Of a DNA stretch of 54,174 nt, positions 7,570-15,710 are shown piece after piece. A model generated the notes under the pieces. That model searched no databases. It was not told the origin of the DNA and saw only the letters and a list, made by a program, of their open reading frames with translations. The DNA comes from Candidatus Hydrogenedentota bacterium (lineage in GTDB: Bacteria; Hydrogenedentota; Hydrogenedentia; Hydrogenedentales; SLHB01). Position numbers and translations under genes: made by a program. Position 1 is the first letter of the stretch, and every line of letters begins with the position of its first letter. The stretch spans positions 1-54,174 of the forward strand of contig JACRLJ010000075.1 in assembly GCA_016215105.1 (NCBI GenBank), given 5' to 3'.

Positions 7570-7794
7570 TTAAAGCAGTTCCCTGAATTCATCGGGTGTC
7601 AGTCCTGCGTCGCGCAGAATCTGGCTTAACAACTCCGGTCCCAAGTTTTCTCCGGCGTGTACGGGAACAACAGTCCTGCGCCCGACGAGATGCGTCAAGA
7701 CGTGATGGCTGCCCCTGACTCGCGCGGTGCTGAATCCAGCCTTGTGCAACGCGGTGACTGCTTCTTGACCCCGAATTCGCGGAAGCAGGCTCAT
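7570..7794 (-). CDS. hicA: HicA family mRNA interferase toxin
   Basis: A 74-residue basic protein with the double-stranded RNA-binding-like fold of HicA. RVRGSHHVLTHLVGRR contains the catalytic His region (G-S-H-H), and VPVHAGENLGPELLSQILRDAGLT is the characteristic C-terminal half. It cleaves mRNA when free of its antitoxin. Its ATG overlaps the TGA of the upstream antitoxin gene by four bases (ATGA), giving translational coupling. Length is typical. Confidence 0.9.
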   Translation of the reverse strand: MSLLPRIRGQEAVTALHKAGFSTARVRGSHHVLTHLVGRRTVVPVHAGENLGPELLSQILRDAGLTPDEFRELL

Positions 7795-8006
7795 GCTCCG
7801 ATAGTGATCTTCTGTATTCCAACGAACTCCGTGAGCGCGAGGTCATCGCCGTAGGTGTCCAGGTAGCCCTCAATGGCTTCCTGCATGCGCTCTCTGAGTT
7901 CGTCGAGTGTTTGCGCCTGGGTGTGACACCCGGGGAGCGCCGGTACGGACCCCACGAGCCAGCCTTCTTCATCGCGCTCGATTACCATGTGGAAATCATG
8001 TTTCAT
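7791..8006 (-). CDS. hicB: HicB family antitoxin
   Basis: A 71-residue protein with the partial RNase H-like fold of HicB antitoxins: FHMVIERDEEGWLVGSVPALPGCHTQAQTLDEL followed by a helix (EAIEGYLDTYG) is the family signature, quoted here in part only. It neutralises HicA. There is no separate C-terminal DNA-binding domain of the ribbon-helix-helix or HTH type, so autoregulation may need the complex. GGAG precedes the ATG at 8006. The order antitoxin-first is the reverse of the E. coli locus but common elsewhere. Confidence 0.87.
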   Translation of the reverse strand: MKHDFHMVIERDEEGWLVGSVPALPGCHTQAQTLDELRERMQEAIEGYLDTYGDDLALTEFVGIQKITIGA

Positions 8007-8039
8007 TCGCTGTGTCTCCGCGCTCGTGTTCGGCCTGCG

Positions 8040-8054
8040 TTGGACTCAGTCCAA
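8040..8054. promoter_or_regulatory. Palindrome upstream of hicB, possible operator
   Basis: Perfect palindrome TTGGACT-C-AGTCCAA, 34 bases before the hicB start. Toxin-antitoxin operons are usually repressed through such sites near the promoter. No clear -35/-10 pair could be assigned, so this is only a candidate. Confidence 0.3.
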
Positions 8055-8256
8055 TCGAATTGCGCTTCGGGATATGCGATTTCAGCCAGCTTCATGATGA
8101 ATACTACCACATCACTTAAGCGGGTGCGAAGCGGTAGAGCAACACGACTGGAAGACAAAAGTTGAAATCAGCCATGGCTGTCCGGTCCACGGAATTAGGT
8201 AGAATCAATCAGGGAGTTCTGCCATTCTTTCCCCACACATGAAATCGGAGATGTCC

Positions 8257-9693
8257 ATGAATCAGCACGACATTGAGCGGGGTCTGCGCAACCTGGGGCT
8301 GCGGGCTGGGGATATCGTCCTTCTTCACAGTTCCTTGTCGAGTTTCGGCAAGGTTGAAGGCGGCGCGGAAACGGTGGTCAACGCGTTTCTGAATGTTCTT
8401 GACGCGGCGGGCACGTTAGTAGTTCCCACGTTCGGCGCGCTCGGGGTGATTACCGACGTGGTGCGGCATCATCCGCGCGCGGTGAAGAGCGCGCATCCGC
8501 TGGCGAGCGTCGCCGCGATAGGCCCGCGCGCGCCAGCAATCTGCGCTGATCACTGGAAAGCGGACACCGCGCACGGACACGACACCCCGTACCTGCGCAT
8601 CGCCGAGTTGGGCGGGTACGTGTACCTGGCGGGCGTGGATCAGGACCGCAACACGACGCTGCACAGCGTGGAGGCGTTGCTCGAGCTTCCGTATCTTTCC
8701 GAGCGAACGAAGACGTTCAACGTGGACGGGGCTGAAGAGTCGCGGACGTGGCGCTTTTTCCCGGGGCCGCATCGCAACTTCATCGGGCTGGATACACTGC
8801 TGCGCGAAAAGGGGGTTATGCGCGTAGGCCGGATAGGAAACGCCGTGATCCGGCTGATGAAAAGCAAAGAGATGATTGACGTGTGCCTCGAGGCGGGGCG
8901 GGCCAATCCGGCGTTCGTGTTGTGTGAAAACCCAGCGTGCGCGGACTGTGTGGCGCAACGCGCCGCGATTCGCCGCGAGCGGTTCGCGGGAGAATCGTTC
9001 ACGCTGGCCGCGGCAAGCGGTCTCGCGGGGCGCTACGTGCCAGAGATGATCGACAATCTGCGCGCTGCCGGTGTGCGCCATGTCGAACTGGACTATGTCG
9101 AAGGGAAGCCGGTGGCCCTGCTTAGCGCGGACCGGTTGGAGGCGGTGACGCGTGAGCTGCGCGACGGCGGCTGCACCGTGATCGCAATTCGCTGTAACGC
9201 GGTCCCGGAACTGGTCATGGGGCTATTACATAGCGCCGCCGAAAGCGGGATTCCGCGCGTTGTGCTTCCACTGACCTCCGCGGCGGAACACCACGCGCGC
9301 ATGGCCCAGGAGAAGGGGTTGACGCTGTCGTTGTTCAGCGTGTCTTCGGGTAGTATCCAGACCTCGGAAGAATTCGAGCGGCTCGCCCGAGAAGACGTGC
9401 CCGTCGCCTGCACGTTCAACGGCGCCAACTTCGTCAAGGCCGGAGAAATGCCATTTCTATACAGCTACAAGCGGAAACTACGCCGCTTGGTGGACCAGTT
9501 GGATTTGGAGGACTGCTGTTTCGACGGAACGCCGCGGGCGCTGGCGGAGGGTAACGCGGAGGTGAAGGAGATGATTTCGATATTGCGCTGCGCAAACTTC
9601 TCCGGGTTCATGATGTTGACCAGCGCAAACCGCGCCAGCGGCGACCTGTGTGCCGCGGTGGCGCGTTTTGAAGCGCTGCTGGACTCGATGTAG
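8257..9693 (+). CDS. AAC(3)-like acetyltransferase fused to a xylose-isomerase-like TIM barrel
   Basis: A 478-residue two-domain protein. Residues about 1-245 match the aminoglycoside 3-N-acetyltransferase/YokD family: LRAGDIVLLHSSLSSFG, GTLVVPTFG, HPLASVAAIGPRA and LAGVDQDRNTTLHSVEA are its conserved blocks. Residues about 255-478 look like a sugar isomerase/AP-endonuclease 2-type barrel (VRHVELDYVEG, IPRVVLPLTS, ISILRCANFSGFMML). The acetyltransferase part probably acetylates an amino group using acetyl-CoA; antibiotic resistance need not be its role. The start at 8257 is chosen because GGAG lies six bases upstream; in-frame ATGs at 8239 and 8251 lack an RBS. The cyclase-family gene begins three bases after the stop, so the two are coupled. 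The fusion is unusual. Confidence 0.75.
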   Translation: MNQHDIERGLRNLGLRAGDIVLLHSSLSSFGKVEGGAETVVNAFLNVLDAAGTLVVPTFGALGVITDVVRHHPRAVKSAHPLASVAAIGPRAPAICADHWKADTAHGHDTPYLRIAELGGYVYLAGVDQDRNTTLHSVEALLELPYLSERTKTFNVDGAEESRTWRFFPGPHRNFIGLDTLLREKGVMRVGRIGNAVIRLMKSKEMIDVCLEAGRANPAFVLCENPACADCVAQRAAIRRERFAGESFTLAAASGLAGRYVPEMIDNLRAAGVRHVELDYVEGKPVALLSADRLEAVTRELRDGGCTVIAIRCNAVPELVMGLLHSAAESGIPRVVLPLTSAAEHHARMAQEKGLTLSLFSVSSGSIQTSEEFERLAREDVPVACTFNGANFVKAGEMPFLYSYKRKLRRLVDQLDLEDCCFDGTPRALAEGNAEVKEMISILRCANFSGFMMLTSANRASGDLCAAVARFEALLDSM

Positions 9694-9696
9694 CGC

Positions 9697-10356
9697 ATGC
9701 GATATATCGACATCACCGGCTGGATTGAGAACGGGATGTGGTCCTACTCGTCTGTCTACCCCGGCGCGCACATCACGGAATGTCCCCATCCGCCCGAGTT
9801 GCCGGAAGAGTACGAGGTGTACTGCCAGAAGTTCGAGTTGGGCGGACAAAGCGGAACCTACATCGAGACCAAGGCGCACGTGGACTCCTCGGCCGCGCCC
9901 GTAAGCGCGTGCCCCATCGGCGATTTCGTCATGAACGCCGTGATTCTCCGCGTAACGATTTCCGGCGCCGGACACGCGGTGACTAGTGACCAACTGAGGA
10001 GCGCGGGCGCCGAGATTCAGCGTGACGACGCGGTCATTATCGCGACAGGCTGGGACGCGCACTGGCATGAGCCGAAGACGTTTGTTGAGGAGAGTCCGTA
10101 CGTCACGCGGGACGCCGCGCTCTGGTTGTTCTCCCACGGTATCCGCTGTCTCGCGGCAGACTTTCCCCGGTTCGACAACGTCGTCAAACCGTGCTTTCCG
10201 TGGACGGACTTCTGGGCCCAGGTCCCGTATCTCCTCGCGCCCGTCTGCAATGTCCACCGCGAATCCTTCACCCGCGCGCGGCTATACGCCTTCCCCCTCA
10301 AGATTCGCGGTGCGATGGGCACGCCCGTACGCGCCGTGCTCGAAATCACTGACTAA
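9697..10356 (+). CDS. Cyclase family (kynurenine formamidase-like) hydrolase with altered metal motif
   Basis: A 219-residue protein of the cyclase family (PF04199-type), metal-dependent amide or lactone hydrolases. The overall pattern fits: YIDITGWIENGM at the N terminus, GDFVMNAVILRVTI, DDAVIIATGWDAHW and a C-terminal PLKIRGAMGTPVRAV. The family motif HxGTHxDxPxH appears as QSGTYIETKAH near residues 51-61, so two His and the Asp are replaced by Gln, Tyr and Glu. It may bind metal differently or be a non-hydrolytic subgroup. It begins three bases after the acetyltransferase-isomerase fusion and surely shares its transcript, which suggests both act on the same small molecule. Confidence 0.72.
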   Translation: MRYIDITGWIENGMWSYSSVYPGAHITECPHPPELPEEYEVYCQKFELGGQSGTYIETKAHVDSSAAPVSACPIGDFVMNAVILRVTISGAGHAVTSDQLRSAGAEIQRDDAVIIATGWDAHWHEPKTFVEESPYVTRDAALWLFSHGIRCLAADFPRFDNVVKPCFPWTDFWAQVPYLLAPVCNVHRESFTRARLYAFPLKIRGAMGTPVRAVLEITD

Positions 10357-10371
10357 TCACAGCGCATAGGT

Positions 10372-12381
10372 TCATTTCGCTTTCGGTTCGGGATAACGCC
10401 GCGCGGTCATGGGGTCGTCTATTCTGAAATCCGGATCGATGTAACGCGCTACGTCCCGCAAGGCGATAACGTGGAAGCCATTCTGTTTCAGGTAGTCCAT
10501 GTACTCTTTGAAGCGCTCAGGCGGGGTATGGACCCAGGGATGCGTGATGTCGGGTACACCGTGGAACTGCACGACGGCGATCTTGCCGTCTCGCGCGCGG
10601 TCCACCACGGTCTTGAAATGGTCGAGTGTCCATTGCGGGTAGGCGTCGCCCGCGGTCGGGATAAGCAGCGGATCGCACTTCGCGGGTTCGTAGAGCGGCC
10701 CAAGGCGTATTTCACCGTAGGGCTGTTCCGGTTGCATCCCGCGCCGCGCGAATTTCATTCCCGCTTTGCGCAACTCGGCGAGATTTTCCGGGCAGAACCC
10801 GTTGCCCGGCCACGCGAAGCTGACCGGCTTCGGGACGCCCACCGCCTTGAGCGCGTCGTCCACTTGCGCCAGTTCCGCGGCGAGCGCGGGCGCCTTCGCG
10901 GGATCACCTAACCCCGCGTGGGTCCAAGTGTGATTTCCGATTTCGAAGCCTATCCGGTGCAACGCGGCCACGTCTTCCCAGGACAGGAAATGCTCCGCAT
11001 CGTTCATCCATTCGTGGGTAATGAAGAAGGTCGCGCCGAAGCCGTACTCCTTCAACAGCGGCCCGACGCTGGTCCGATGCGATTTGACCGCGTCGTCAAA
11101 TGTCAGCACGACGGTCTTGTCAGGAATAGCCGCGACCGCACGCGGGGCGGTCCGCTCGGCGATGTTGGCCAGTGGCGCCAGGCCGTTCTCGGGCTTGTCG
11201 AGATAGAACAGGGCGACGGCGGACACGTCATCAACACGGTAATAGTTCGTCCAGACGTTCCAGTACGCGGGGTCGTTCAGATCGAGCGGCGCATCGAGTA
11301 GGTTGCGCTGCTCGCCACTGTCAAGAATAACCGATACCGGCTGAATTGGCGCCGTGTTCGCGAGCATGGACACGACTTCGTAATTATCTGCGCCGCCCAT
11401 CTGCTGCAAGGTGACTCGGCATTCGTGGTAGAAGTAGACCGGGTCGGGCACGTGGTAGCGGTAGAAGCCGAAGCGCCCCCTAGCGTTGTCCGCCACCCAA
11501 CATCCCTGATAGCGCCCCGCATAGACGCCCTGGCCCCATCCAGTGCCGATGTAGTCCTCCGTGCCCGTTCCGGCGAGCGTGGGATGCGAGGTGTCGCCGT
11601 CGAGGAAGACTTTGGCCTCGCCTTCACCCCACCAGCCCAGAATCCCGGGCGTAGTCAACACGCCAATGTGCGCGCCAAGGAAACGGCCGCGCCCTTTCAC
11701 CAAAGGGAGTACGGAAAAGTCTGACCCGAGGGCGGTCGGATTCTCGCGGCGCCAGTAGGCGTGGAAGTACAAGGCGCTGGCAGGGTGATGATCGCCCAGA
11801 GTAACGTTTACATCATAGAAGATGCGCTGACGCAGATCGGCGGACTCGTTGGTCACGACGATCTTCGCCGCCGTGCGGAACGGCATCGGAATGTAGCAAT
11901 TGAAGGAGCGCCCTTCGGGGTTCGCAAAGAGTTCGTTCTCAAACTGCGTCATCGTCCCGAGCGCCGCGCCAAAGAAGTCGCCGAGCGGCGCGCTGACGGC
12001 CGGCGTCTTGGAATGGTCCCAGTACATGTCGATTCGGAGAGACCGCAGCGTCCGCGCGTCAGGCTGCTCGAGTGTCATCCAGATTCGCCGGACGGTTCCG
12101 GCGCCTTCGACCTCGAGCAACGTCTTCGACTCGCCTGGGGCGAAGGTCTCGTACGGGGCGCCCTTGGCTGCCCGGTTACTGCGTCCGCCCTGACCTTTTT
12201 CCATCTTCGGATTCTCGAAGCTGGCCCAGCGCGTGACCGCGTGATCGGGCATTTCGTACAGTTTCATTCGAACACCTCCTGGCAAGGCCGCCACTCGACC
12301 GCTTGCACATCCGAACAAGGCGACGCTAAGCGCAAGCGCGAGCCCTGCGCGGGAAAGTGAATACACATGCCGCGATTGCAT
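10372..12381 (-). CDS. GH172-like (DUF2961) glycosidase fused to polysaccharide deacetylase, lipoprotein
   Basis: A 669-residue exported lipoprotein: signal peptide with lipobox LFGC near residue 25. Residues about 40-390 are DUF2961, now glycoside hydrolase family 172, with the typical ASFENPKMEKGQGGRSNRA opening, GAGTVRRIWMT and GTGTEDYIGTGWGQG carrying a conserved Glu. Residues about 440-650 are a NodB/CE4 deacetylase: VLTFDDA (metal Asp pair) and IGNHTWTH (the two His ligands). Such a protein could remove fructofuranosyl or arabinofuranosyl units and N- or O-acetyl groups from one polysaccharide at the cell surface. ATG at 12381 has AGGAG upstream; an earlier ATG at 12405 lacks one and would precede the signal peptide by eight residues. 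It is convergent with the cyclase gene, 15 bp apart. Confidence 0.82.
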   Translation of the reverse strand: MQSRHVYSLSRAGLALALSVALFGCASGRVAALPGGVRMKLYEMPDHAVTRWASFENPKMEKGQGGRSNRAAKGAPYETFAPGESKTLLEVEGAGTVRRIWMTLEQPDARTLRSLRIDMYWDHSKTPAVSAPLGDFFGAALGTMTQFENELFANPEGRSFNCYIPMPFRTAAKIVVTNESADLRQRIFYDVNVTLGDHHPASALYFHAYWRRENPTALGSDFSVLPLVKGRGRFLGAHIGVLTTPGILGWWGEGEAKVFLDGDTSHPTLAGTGTEDYIGTGWGQGVYAGRYQGCWVADNARGRFGFYRYHVPDPVYFYHECRVTLQQMGGADNYEVVSMLANTAPIQPVSVILDSGEQRNLLDAPLDLNDPAYWNVWTNYYRVDDVSAVALFYLDKPENGLAPLANIAERTAPRAVAAIPDKTVVLTFDDAVKSHRTSVGPLLKEYGFGATFFITHEWMNDAEHFLSWEDVAALHRIGFEIGNHTWTHAGLGDPAKAPALAAELAQVDDALKAVGVPKPVSFAWPGNGFCPENLAELRKAGMKFARRGMQPEQPYGEIRLGPLYEPAKCDPLLIPTAGDAYPQWTLDHFKTVVDRARDGKIAVVQFHGVPDITHPWVHTPPERFKEYMDYLKQNGFHVIALRDVARYIDPDFRIDDPMTARRYPEPKAK

Positions 12382-12529
12382 AGCGGCCTCTCCTATCGTT
12401 GACATAAGCGCCCGGGGCTTCCGCCCGATCCATGTCTCGCGAAGAAACCTAGCACACTTCTTGGACACGATTACAGGGCTCGCCGAAGATGGGCCACGGC
12501 CGCCTTGCTGCGGGTTGCATATTGCAGCC

Positions 12530-12558
12530 TTGAGATCTTTTCATCAGCGACTTATGAT
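12530..12558 (+). promoter_or_regulatory. Candidate sigma70 promoter for the phosphoesterase gene
   Basis: TTGAGA (12530-12535), a 17-base spacer and TATGAT (12553-12558), about 78 bases before the ATG at 12637, within the divergent gap shared with the GH172-CE4 gene. Confidence 0.5.
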
Positions 12559-12636
12559 TCATTTCGCGGCGGGTGTTGCGTTTCTCGATGTTACGACATC
12601 GGGGGAGCACGCCCATTACAGAAGGAATTTGGAACC

Positions 12637-13770
12637 ATGCGGCGACTTCGTCTTCGTTTTGCTCTCGTTGCCCCTTGTCTTGCGGTCCTTGCAGCGCTTG
12701 CGCTCCCGGGAGTAGCCCTTCGCGCCATGGCGGCCGACGCAGCCCCTGTCGCGGCTCCAATCGCCATCGGCCCGTATGTGCAAGACGTGACGCCGACCAG
12801 CGCCGTGGTCCGCTGGGTCACGATTGCGGCTCCAAGAGCGGACGAGAAGGCCTCAGACCCGGAGCAGCCTCGGCTCGAATTCCATGAGAAGGCGCTTACG
12901 GGGCTCAAACCCAGCACGGTTTGTACCTATGATGTGCTGGGCAAAGGCGCCCCCGAGGGGACGGGGTCGTTCACCACGTTTCCGGAGGGCGCCCAGCCAT
13001 TTCGCTTCGCGGTTCTTGGTGACACGCGCACACGCCACGATGTGCATCAGAAGATTGTGAACCGGATTATTGCGGAGAAACCGCTTCTAACAGTCAATAC
13101 CGGGGACTTGGTTGGTAACGGAACGAAATTCTCCGATTGGGAGCAGTTTTTCCGCATCAACCATGAACTGATGCGCACTACTCCGTATGTCGCCGCACTG
13201 GGCAATCACGAGAAGAACACGAAGACGTTTTTTGAGTCGTTCCGTGACTCGGAGGGCCAGCGCTACTACTCGTTCCGTGTGGGCGACGCCCTATTCCTGA
13301 TGCTCGACTCCGAGGGGCCATCTGAAGAGTCCGCGGACGCGCGCGTGTCGTTTATGAAGCAACAGAAGGAGTGGGTGGAGAAGACGCTGGCCGAGAATGA
13401 AGCGGCAGGGTTCGTGTTTGCCTTTCTCCATAAGCCGCTGTATTGCGTGATGTCCAAGCGCTTGGAGGAAGTGGCGGAGCGCCGCGCGTTCTGGGGTAAT
13501 ACCTTCGAGCGCAACGGGGTGCAGGTGGTGCTGAACGGTCACGATCATCACTACCATCGTGCGGTACACGGGGGAACGAATTACGTGACCACGGCAGGCG
13601 GAGGAGCTCCGCTCTACGAGATTGACGCGATACAGCCGGAAACGGTGAAGACGGCCAAGGTCGAGCACTTCGTGCTGGTTGACGTGGCTTTGGATAAGGC
13701 CGTGATTGATGTGATCGACATTGATGGGAACACGGTGGAGAAGTTCGAGGTAGCGAAGCGGAAGCTGTAA
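12637..13770 (+). CDS. Secreted calcineurin-like metallophosphoesterase with Fn3-like N-domain
   Basis: A 377-residue exported protein resembling bacterial purple acid phosphatases. A signal peptide covers about residues 1-33 (ends AMAADA). A fibronectin-III-like domain follows (GPYVQDVTPTSAVVRW ... TYDVLGKG). The catalytic domain carries the metal motifs in order: LGDTR near residue 126, NTGDLVGNG, ALGNHEK, FLHKPLY and LNGHDHHYHR near residue 300. The start at 12637 has GAAGGA upstream and begins the signal peptide; a longer frame from 12505 would bury it. It hydrolyses phosphate mono- or diesters outside the cytoplasm, probably for phosphate scavenging. Confidence 0.85.
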   Translation: MRRLRLRFALVAPCLAVLAALALPGVALRAMAADAAPVAAPIAIGPYVQDVTPTSAVVRWVTIAAPRADEKASDPEQPRLEFHEKALTGLKPSTVCTYDVLGKGAPEGTGSFTTFPEGAQPFRFAVLGDTRTRHDVHQKIVNRIIAEKPLLTVNTGDLVGNGTKFSDWEQFFRINHELMRTTPYVAALGNHEKNTKTFFESFRDSEGQRYYSFRVGDALFLMLDSEGPSEESADARVSFMKQQKEWVEKTLAENEAAGFVFAFLHKPLYCVMSKRLEEVAERRAFWGNTFERNGVQVVLNGHDHHYHRAVHGGTNYVTTAGGGAPLYEIDAIQPETVKTAKVEHFVLVDVALDKAVIDVIDIDGNTVEKFEVAKRKL

Positions 13771-13782
13771 GGGCGGCGCTTG

Positions 13783-13814
13783 TCCGACTTGTCCGACAGG
13801 TCGGACACGTCGGA
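13783..13814. repeat. TCGGAC hairpin between convergent genes, copy 1
   Basis: Two tandem TCCGACnTG units face two inverted units: TCCGACTTGTCCGAC, AG, GTCGGACACGTCGGA. The 15-base arms have a single mismatch. It lies between the stops of the phosphoesterase gene and the PHP-like gene and may terminate both transcripts. A related element lies at 49844-49877. Confidence 0.75.
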
Positions 13815-13839
13815 AAGAGTGGACGGGCGCTTGAGTTGG

Positions 13840-14850
13840 CTATGGCTTTGCAGCGCTATCCGGGGCGCCGCGATCGAGCGCACGACGCGCGCGTTGCGCC
13901 AGCAGTTCGCGGACGATGGTGTTGGTGTTTTCCGGGGTAATGCCGCAAGGCGCGCAATATGCCTCGGGTTGAAAGCTCTTTTCACCCTTGGTGGCGTGGT
14001 GTTTGTCGGTTGATACGATGAATTGCACGCCCATTTCCGCCAGTGGTTTGATATCGGCGATCATTGCTTCGCGAACGATTGGGTCGTTGAAGTACGCCGC
14101 GCTCGCCGACGCCATCTCGATGTACACCGAGCCGCCTTTCAGCAGCGAAGCGGCCTGTTCCTGCTGGCCGGGCTGAAAAAACCGGTACTCGTCCACCGTC
14201 AACGTCTTCAGATCGCGCCCCTTCGCGGCGGCTTTCCTCTGGATGTTTTCGATACGCATCGTGAAGGGGTGATACAGGATCATCGGAACGGGGAAACGCT
14301 TCTGGGCTTCCTTCACCTGCTGAATACGTTTGATTAGTTTTGTCCCATCGGGGGGATCGCCGACATTGTGTGGTGAGATGTGCCAGCCGATGACTTCGGC
14401 CATTCGCATGGGAGCTTCTTCGAGGCCGGTGTCCAATTCGTCCTCGGAGATCTCCCACCCTTTGAACAGAATCACATCCTTGCGCCCGGCGATGGCCGCG
14501 TCAAAATCGGCCATGAGCGCCTTGTGTCCGGCGCTACCGCCGGTATACCACGCCGGGAACTTTTTCTCTTTCGCCCACGCCTGATATTCCTCGGGTGTTT
14601 TTCGATACAGTTCGAGATGGTCGAGGAGAACGATGACCCGGCGGCCGTCTTTCACGGACGCGTCAATCCACTCGTTCAGCGGGATTTCGCGTTCCATTCC
14701 CGCGTGTATGTGCATGTCCATCTCGCGCAGACCGAACAAGGCGCTGGCAATGCCCGTGCCGGGTACTGGCGGGACCGCCGCGGGCCCTTGCGCGAACGCG
14801 GCCACGCACGCGGCGAACCCGCATGTGGCAATGACCGCCCGCATTCTCAT
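13840..14850 (-). CDS. Secreted PHP-domain-like metal-dependent hydrolase
   Basis: A 336-residue protein with an N-terminal signal peptide (about residues 1-21, ending FAQG). MDMHIHAGME near residue 45 provides the HxH metal motif of PHP/amidohydrolase folds; LLDHLELY, GWEIS, GWHISPHNV, YHPFTM and STDKHHA supply further His/Asp/Glu in the order expected of PHP phosphoesterases. The substrate is unknown. Its ATG overlaps the flhG stop (ATGA), so it is the last gene of the flagellar operon by position although no flagellar role is known for this family. Confidence is good for the fold, low for the function. Confidence 0.65.
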   Translation of the reverse strand: MRMRAVIATCGFAACVAAFAQGPAAVPPVPGTGIASALFGLREMDMHIHAGMEREIPLNEWIDASVKDGRRVIVLLDHLELYRKTPEEYQAWAKEKKFPAWYTGGSAGHKALMADFDAAIAGRKDVILFKGWEISEDELDTGLEEAPMRMAEVIGWHISPHNVGDPPDGTKLIKRIQQVKEAQKRFPVPMILYHPFTMRIENIQRKAAAKGRDLKTLTVDEYRFFQPGQQEQAASLLKGGSVYIEMASASAAYFNDPIVREAMIADIKPLAEMGVQFIVSTDKHHATKGEKSFQPEAYCAPCGITPENTNTIVRELLAQRARRALDRGAPDSAAKP

Positions 14851-15710
14851 CCGTTGCTGACGAGACCGAGACTCTGCGCGAACCGCTTAAAGAAGCCGGG
14901 CCGGCCACGGTCAACTTCAGCGCGCTGATGGATGATGCGCCGCGCAAGTTCCTCGACGCATTTGGTCGCCGGGGCGTTGGGAAACTTAAGCGAGAACGGA
15001 TAGGTCTGCATCACGCCTTGCGCGACATGGGGATCCCGCGGGATGTAGCCCAGGTAGGACAGGCTGCGGCCAAGGTACTGCTGAGCGACTTTGTTTAGTT
15101 TCGCCGCGACGGCGTTGGCTTGCTGCGGCGTTGCCGCCATATTGACGATGACGCGAAAGATGGCGTCGTCCCGCATGCCGTGAATGGTCTTGACCATCGC
15201 ATAGGCGTCCACAATCGACGACGGCTCGGGCGTCGTGACCAGGAGCACCTCGTCCGCCGCGGCGGCAAACGCGGTTGCGTTCTGGCCAATGCCGGCCATG
15301 GTGTCGATGATGACGAAATCGACCTCTTCCTGGACCTCTTTGAGGCCGTTAAGGACGTTTTGGCGCGCGATGGGCCCGAGGTCGGCGAGTTTTGCGATAC
15401 CCGAGCTTCCGGGTATCACGTCAATGCCGCCAGGGCCTTTGACTAGAACCTGCATGAGGCGCTTTTCACCGTCAATAACGTGCTGGAGGTTGTAGAGGGA
15501 GTTCAGTCCCAGCAACACCTCGACGTTGGCGAGGCCAAGGTCAGCGTCCAGCAGGACGGTGCGGGATCCCTGGGCCACGAGGGCGATTGCGAGATTGACA
15601 CTGGTGTTGGTCTTGCCAACGCCGCCTTTGCCGCTTGTGATGGCCAGCACACGGGCGCGCGATTGGCGTTCCCGAACGAATTCACGAAGTCGTTGCGCTT
15701 GATCTGCCAC
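14847..15710 (-). CDS. flhG: FlhG (YlxH/FleN) flagellar-number ATPase
   Basis: A 287-residue MinD/ParA-type ATPase. ITSGKGGVGKTNTSVNLA near residue 24 is the deviant Walker A motif, LLDADLGLANVEVLLGL the switch I region, and VDFVIIDTMAGI the Walker B. With FlhF it sets flagellar number and placement at the membrane. The C-terminal FFKRFAQSLG may form an amphipathic membrane helix. It starts with GTG at 15710 after AGGAG and overlaps the end of flhF by 29 bases, which together with the order flhA-flhF-flhG secures the name over MinD. Confidence 0.93.
   Translation of the reverse strand: MADQAQRLREFVRERQSRARVLAITSGKGGVGKTNTSVNLAIALVAQGSRTVLLDADLGLANVEVLLGLNSLYNLQHVIDGEKRLMQVLVKGPGGIDVIPGSSGIAKLADLGPIARQNVLNGLKEVQEEVDFVIIDTMAGIGQNATAFAAAADEVLLVTTPEPSSIVDAYAMVKTIHGMRDDAIFRVIVNMAATPQQANAVAAKLNKVAQQYLGRSLSYLGYIPRDPHVAQGVMQTYPFSLKFPNAPATKCVEELARRIIHQRAEVDRGRPGFFKRFAQSLGLVSNG

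Noticed and set aside
8239-8256. Earlier in-frame ATGs for the AAC(3)-fusion gene
   Set aside because: ATG at 8257 has GGAG at six bases; the earlier ones have no RBS and the RBS itself lies inside that extension.
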